Assembly (NCBI RefSeq): GCF_000719975.1
Contig: NZ_JOIJ01000001.1
Location: 186,001-250,000, forward strand
Source: Prauserella rugosa
GTDB lineage: Bacteria; Actinomycetota; Actinomycetes; Mycobacteriales; Pseudonocardiaceae
Direction: 5' to 3'
Length of the DNA stretch: 64,000 nucleotides
Position numbers and translations under genes: made by a program. The first letter of the stretch is position 1, and each line of letters starts with the position of its first letter. Positions 61,537-64,000 of the stretch are shown in pieces. The notes under the pieces are model-generated. The model saw only the letters and a list, made by a program, of their open reading frames with translations, ran no database searches and was not told the origin of the DNA.

Positions 61537-62508
61537 ATGGCCGAACACATCGTCAGCTTCTACCACCTCAACGACATCACCGAGGCGGAACTGCGCAAGC
61601 ACCTTCCCGAACTGCCCGACCTGCGGATCACGGAGATCGGCGACACAGAGGACCCGCAGGATTACCTGAACGAACTGTCCACGGCGACGATCGTGTTGGC
61701 GCCACTGGAAAAGGAACGGCGGATCGGGACGGAACTGCTGGACGCCATGCCGCGATGCCGGCTGATTCAATCGGTCGCGGTCGGCTTCGACGGCGTCGAC
61801 CACGTGGCGGCCGCCGAACGTGGCATTCCGGTCGCGAACCTGCCCGGGTTCAATGCCGACGCCGTAGCTGACTGGACGGTCGGTGCCATGCTCTACCTAT
61901 TGCGGCACTATGCGGCGGGGCATCGCAAGGTCAACGACGGCGGCTGGGGACCGGAAGGGCTGCGCGGGCGTGACCTGTCGGCCATGAGGGTCGGCATTCT
62001 CGGCTTCGGCAATATCGGCCGTGCGGTGGCGCGCAGGATCGACGGGTTCGGTGCTCGCGTCGTCGTCCACGATCCCGCACCGTCCGAACCAGGACGTGAA
62101 TACCTGTCGCTGCGGGAAACCGTTGCCACCTCGGACATCCTGACCCTGCATCTGCCGCTCAACCCCACGACGCGCGGGCTCCTCGACGAGGAGCTGCTTG
62201 CCACACTCCCGCGTGGCGGTTACGTCGTGAACGCCGGTCGTGGTGGCGTGATCGACGAGGCAGCACTGGCGCGAGCACTGGACAGCGGACAGGTCGCCGG
62301 TGCCGCACTCGACGTGTTCACCGAGGAGCCGTTGCCCGAGGTATCGCCGCTACGCGGCCGCTCCGACGTCCTGCTCAATCCCCACGCGGCGGGTGTGACG
62401 CGGGAGGCTTATCACAAGCTGCGCGAGCAGCTCTTCGCCACTCTCACCGACGTCGTGAACGGACAGGAACCACTCAACGTCGTAAACCGGACCGCGGCAG
62501 CCGGCTGA
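61537..62508 (+). CDS. D-isomer-specific 2-hydroxyacid dehydrogenase
   Basis: 323 residues. The NAD(P) Rossmann motif is VGILGFGNIGRAVARRI; the active site Arg is in VNAGRGGVIDE, the Glu in LDVFTEEPLP, and the His in LLNPHAAGVT. Resembles glyoxylate/hydroxypyruvate reductases. It would reduce or oxidise the 2-oxo or 2-hydroxy acid produced by the cassette. ATG 61537, 63 bases after gntR; last gene of the cassette. Confidence 0.9.
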   Translation: MAEHIVSFYHLNDITEAELRKHLPELPDLRITEIGDTEDPQDYLNELSTATIVLAPLEKERRIGTELLDAMPRCRLIQSVAVGFDGVDHVAAAERGIPVANLPGFNADAVADWTVGAMLYLLRHYAAGHRKVNDGGWGPEGLRGRDLSAMRVGILGFGNIGRAVARRIDGFGARVVVHDPAPSEPGREYLSLRETVATSDILTLHLPLNPTTRGLLDEELLATLPRGGYVVNAGRGGVIDEAALARALDSGQVAGAALDVFTEEPLPEVSPLRGRSDVLLNPHAAGVTREAYHKLREQLFATLTDVVNGQEPLNVVNRTAAAG

Positions 62509-62739
62509 CGGCTGCTGCGCCGGCTCGGCCGCATGCCATGACGGCGTCTGTACGTTCGGGGAACGCCATTCGCGCTCCCCGACGCAGCGCTACTCCTGGC
62601 AAGACCGCAAGACGCTACTCGCCGGCCCCGAGACCGGCCGGGCAGCTCACCCCTGCCACTTCGGGGGCGCATCCGGGACCACACTGCTCGCGCAGAAAAT
62701 GCAGTTCAGCGTCGTGGGATCGGTCGCTAACGTCGGTGC

Positions 62740-63572
62740 ATGACCGCTGACTTCGGTGCGTCGATCGCGGCGCACTACAGCCATAATCCCGAACGCGACG
62801 GCTCGAGACCTGGGCGCAGCTGGAGCGGCTGCGGACGCAGGAGTTGCTCGACCGCTTCCTGCCGTCTCCGCCCGCCGTCGTCCACGATGTGGGCGGCGCT
62901 CGGGGCGCTTACGCGCTGCCGCTCGCCCGTGCCGGATACGACGTTCACCTCGTCGATCCGTGGGAACCGCACGTCGACGCGGCAGCCGCGGCTTCGGAAA
63001 CTCAAACCGCGGCGCCACTGGGCTCCGTCACTCTCGGCGACGCCCGCGGTCTCCCCTTCGACGATCACAGCGCTGACGCCGTCCTCCTGCTCGGCCCGCT
63101 GTACCACCTGGTCGAACGTGACCAGCGCGCACTCGCACTGTCTGAAGCACATCGCGTGCTGCGCCCAGGGGGTGTCCTACTCGCCGCGGGAATCTCTCGG
63201 TTCGCCTCGACCTTCGACGGCCTGCGCAGCGGAGCGATCGCCGACCCCACCTTCGCCGCCGTCGTGGAAAACGACGTGCGTACCGGTGTCCACCGCAACC
63301 CAGAGCCGCAATCTCACCCCGAGTGGTTCACCGACGCCTATTTCCACCGTCCCGACGAGCTCCACGACGAGCTCGACGTTGCAGGCTTCGGCGACATCCA
63401 GATCCTGCCGGTCGAAGGCGTCGGAGCGTTCGGGATCGCCGACGACCAACTCGACGACCCGGCACGGCGCGAAGCTGCCCTGCAGGCAATCCGTCGCGTG
63501 GAGAGCTTCCCCGAGCTGGTCGGCGCAAGCGCCCACATCATGGGCATCGGTCGTACCGCACGGCAGCAATAG
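62740..63572 (+). pseudogene. SAM-dependent methyltransferase, frameshifted near its 5' end
   Basis: From ATG 62740 the reading gives MTADFGASIAAHYSHNPERD, the usual start of a class I methyltransferase family. Just before the TCGAGACC at 62803 the homologous frame jumps: the continuation LETWAQLERLRTQELLDRF is in the frame that then runs open to 63572 (VVHDVGGARGAYALPLARAGYDVHLVDP is the SAM loop). A single missing base, near 62797-62802, explains this. Either a real decay event, a sequencing error, or translation beginning at an internal codon such as TTG 62844 (242 residues). Confidence 0.75.
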
Positions 63573-63642
63573 CCGATCGACATCCGCGTCACCACGGCTG
63601 GCGGTGAGGACATCAGCGCCACCGGCAACCCCAGGGCCCGGT

Positions 63643-64000
63643 TCACGAGGCCAGAAGGAGCGGAACGAACATCGTCGCGGTGTAGTAGCACATGAACTGA
63701 ACGCCGGCGTTCATGCCGAACGCCCGGGTGCACAGCCCGCCGAGCAAGCCGACCGTCAACGACGTGAACAGGCCGAGCAGGCCTCCCTCGTACCAGGACA
63801 CGACGACGATGAGCCCGGCGAACGCGGCGATGAGTGCCTCGTGGCTGATCCGCGTGATCACCCAGGCGCTGGCCACTCGCGCGTACTTCATCGCGACCGG
63901 ATACACGACCACGGCTGCCACGAGCACGCCGAGCAGTCCGCACAGCAGGAACTGCCACGACGAGAGCATCGAATGCAGGTTCTGTCCCGACTCCACCGAG
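63643..64000 (-). CDS. C-terminal part of a membrane permease (possibly TctA-like), cut by right edge
   Basis: The frame is open at base 64000; within it 117 residues from a GTG at 63996 are visible. There are three membrane segments (LLCGLLGVLVAAVVVYPVAM; LIAAFAGLIVVVSW; LLGLFTSLTVGLLGGLC) and an ending NAGVQFMCYYTATMFVPLLLAS. The order resembles the C-terminus of the TctA/DUF112 permease superfamily, but this is weak and a short independent membrane protein cannot be excluded. Confidence 0.45.
   Translation of the reverse strand, partial: SVESGQNLHSMLSSWQFLLCGLLGVLVAAVVVYPVAMKYARVASAWVITRISHEALIAAFAGLIVVVSWYEGGLLGLFTSLTVGLLGGLCTRAFGMNAGVQFMCYYTATMFVPLLLAS

Noticed and set aside
1..64000. 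CRISPR arrays or prophage modules
   Set aside because: No regularly spaced repeats with unique spacers, and no capsid, portal, terminase or integrase genes; the tandem repeats present have no spacers.

Overview
The window is very GC-rich, densely coded DNA with many GTG starts and ATGA/GTGA gene overlaps. It comes from a high-GC Gram-positive actinobacterium. A fused CydDC exporter, a DUF3558-type lipoprotein, IdeR-type iron boxes and actinobacterial LexA-type boxes point to the order Pseudonocardiales (Amycolatopsis/Saccharomonospora-like); the genus is inference. No stretch over 300 bases lacks a gene, and no integrase, transposase, prophage or CRISPR array is visible.

Layout. 1-7.5 kb: cytochrome bd oxidase locus (cydA, cydB, fused cydDC, and a GAF sensor kinase cut by the left edge), with a DosR/DevR-like palindrome ahead of cydA and parS-/DnaA-box-like motifs between cydA and cydB. 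7.6-13 kb: GDT1-type cation transporter, conserved hypothetical, IdeR-box/DUF2470 gene, BCCT osmolyte transporter, CPBP protease. 13-15.5 kb: LexA-like box and a tiny unknown gene, arginine deiminase, ferritin behind a cluster of IdeR-like half-sites. 15.6-20.6 kb: SigE-type ECF sigma with membrane partner, two DUF genes, P450, DUF4328-like protein. 20.6-27.2 kb: rhodanese, then an SSS solute symporter with small membrane partner, LytTR regulator, S49 peptidase and LytS-type kinase, an organisation like bacterial pyruvate-sensing systems. 27.3-35.4 kb: lipoprotein, Fpg/Nei glycosylase, a sigma/anti-sigma fusion with a 120-bp tandem repeat, tRNA-Gly, a secreted AA10 LPMO, HD and DHFR-like enzymes, and small unknowns.

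35.4-41.5 kb: tctCBA tripartite carboxylate importer divergent from iclR-caiB-citryl-CoA lyase, which together look like an uptake, CoA-activation and cleavage route for an unidentified carboxylate. 41.5-46.7 kb: Gre-factor-like gene with an odd extension, dadA/pucR divergent pair sharing TTGTCG sites, thyA-folA. 46.7-48.3 kb: 54-bp direct repeats and a FAD monooxygenase. 48.4-53.8 kb: textbook xylose regulon (xylose/H+ symporter, xylA, xylB, ROK repressor) with a near-perfect 35-bp operator.

54-55.8 kb: a coupled DprA-like (SLOG) plus ComF-like phosphoribosyltransferase pair with a LexA-like box at its 5' end; this is the best candidate for a poorly described system. 55.8-64 kb: lipoprotein sulfatase, an LLM oxidoreductase whose 3' end runs into a 38-bp palindrome and appears truncated by a more A/T-rich sugar-acid-type cassette (MFS, DapA-family aldolase, GntR, D-2-hydroxyacid dehydrogenase), a methyltransferase gene broken by an apparent 1-bp frameshift, and a membrane permease cut by the right edge.
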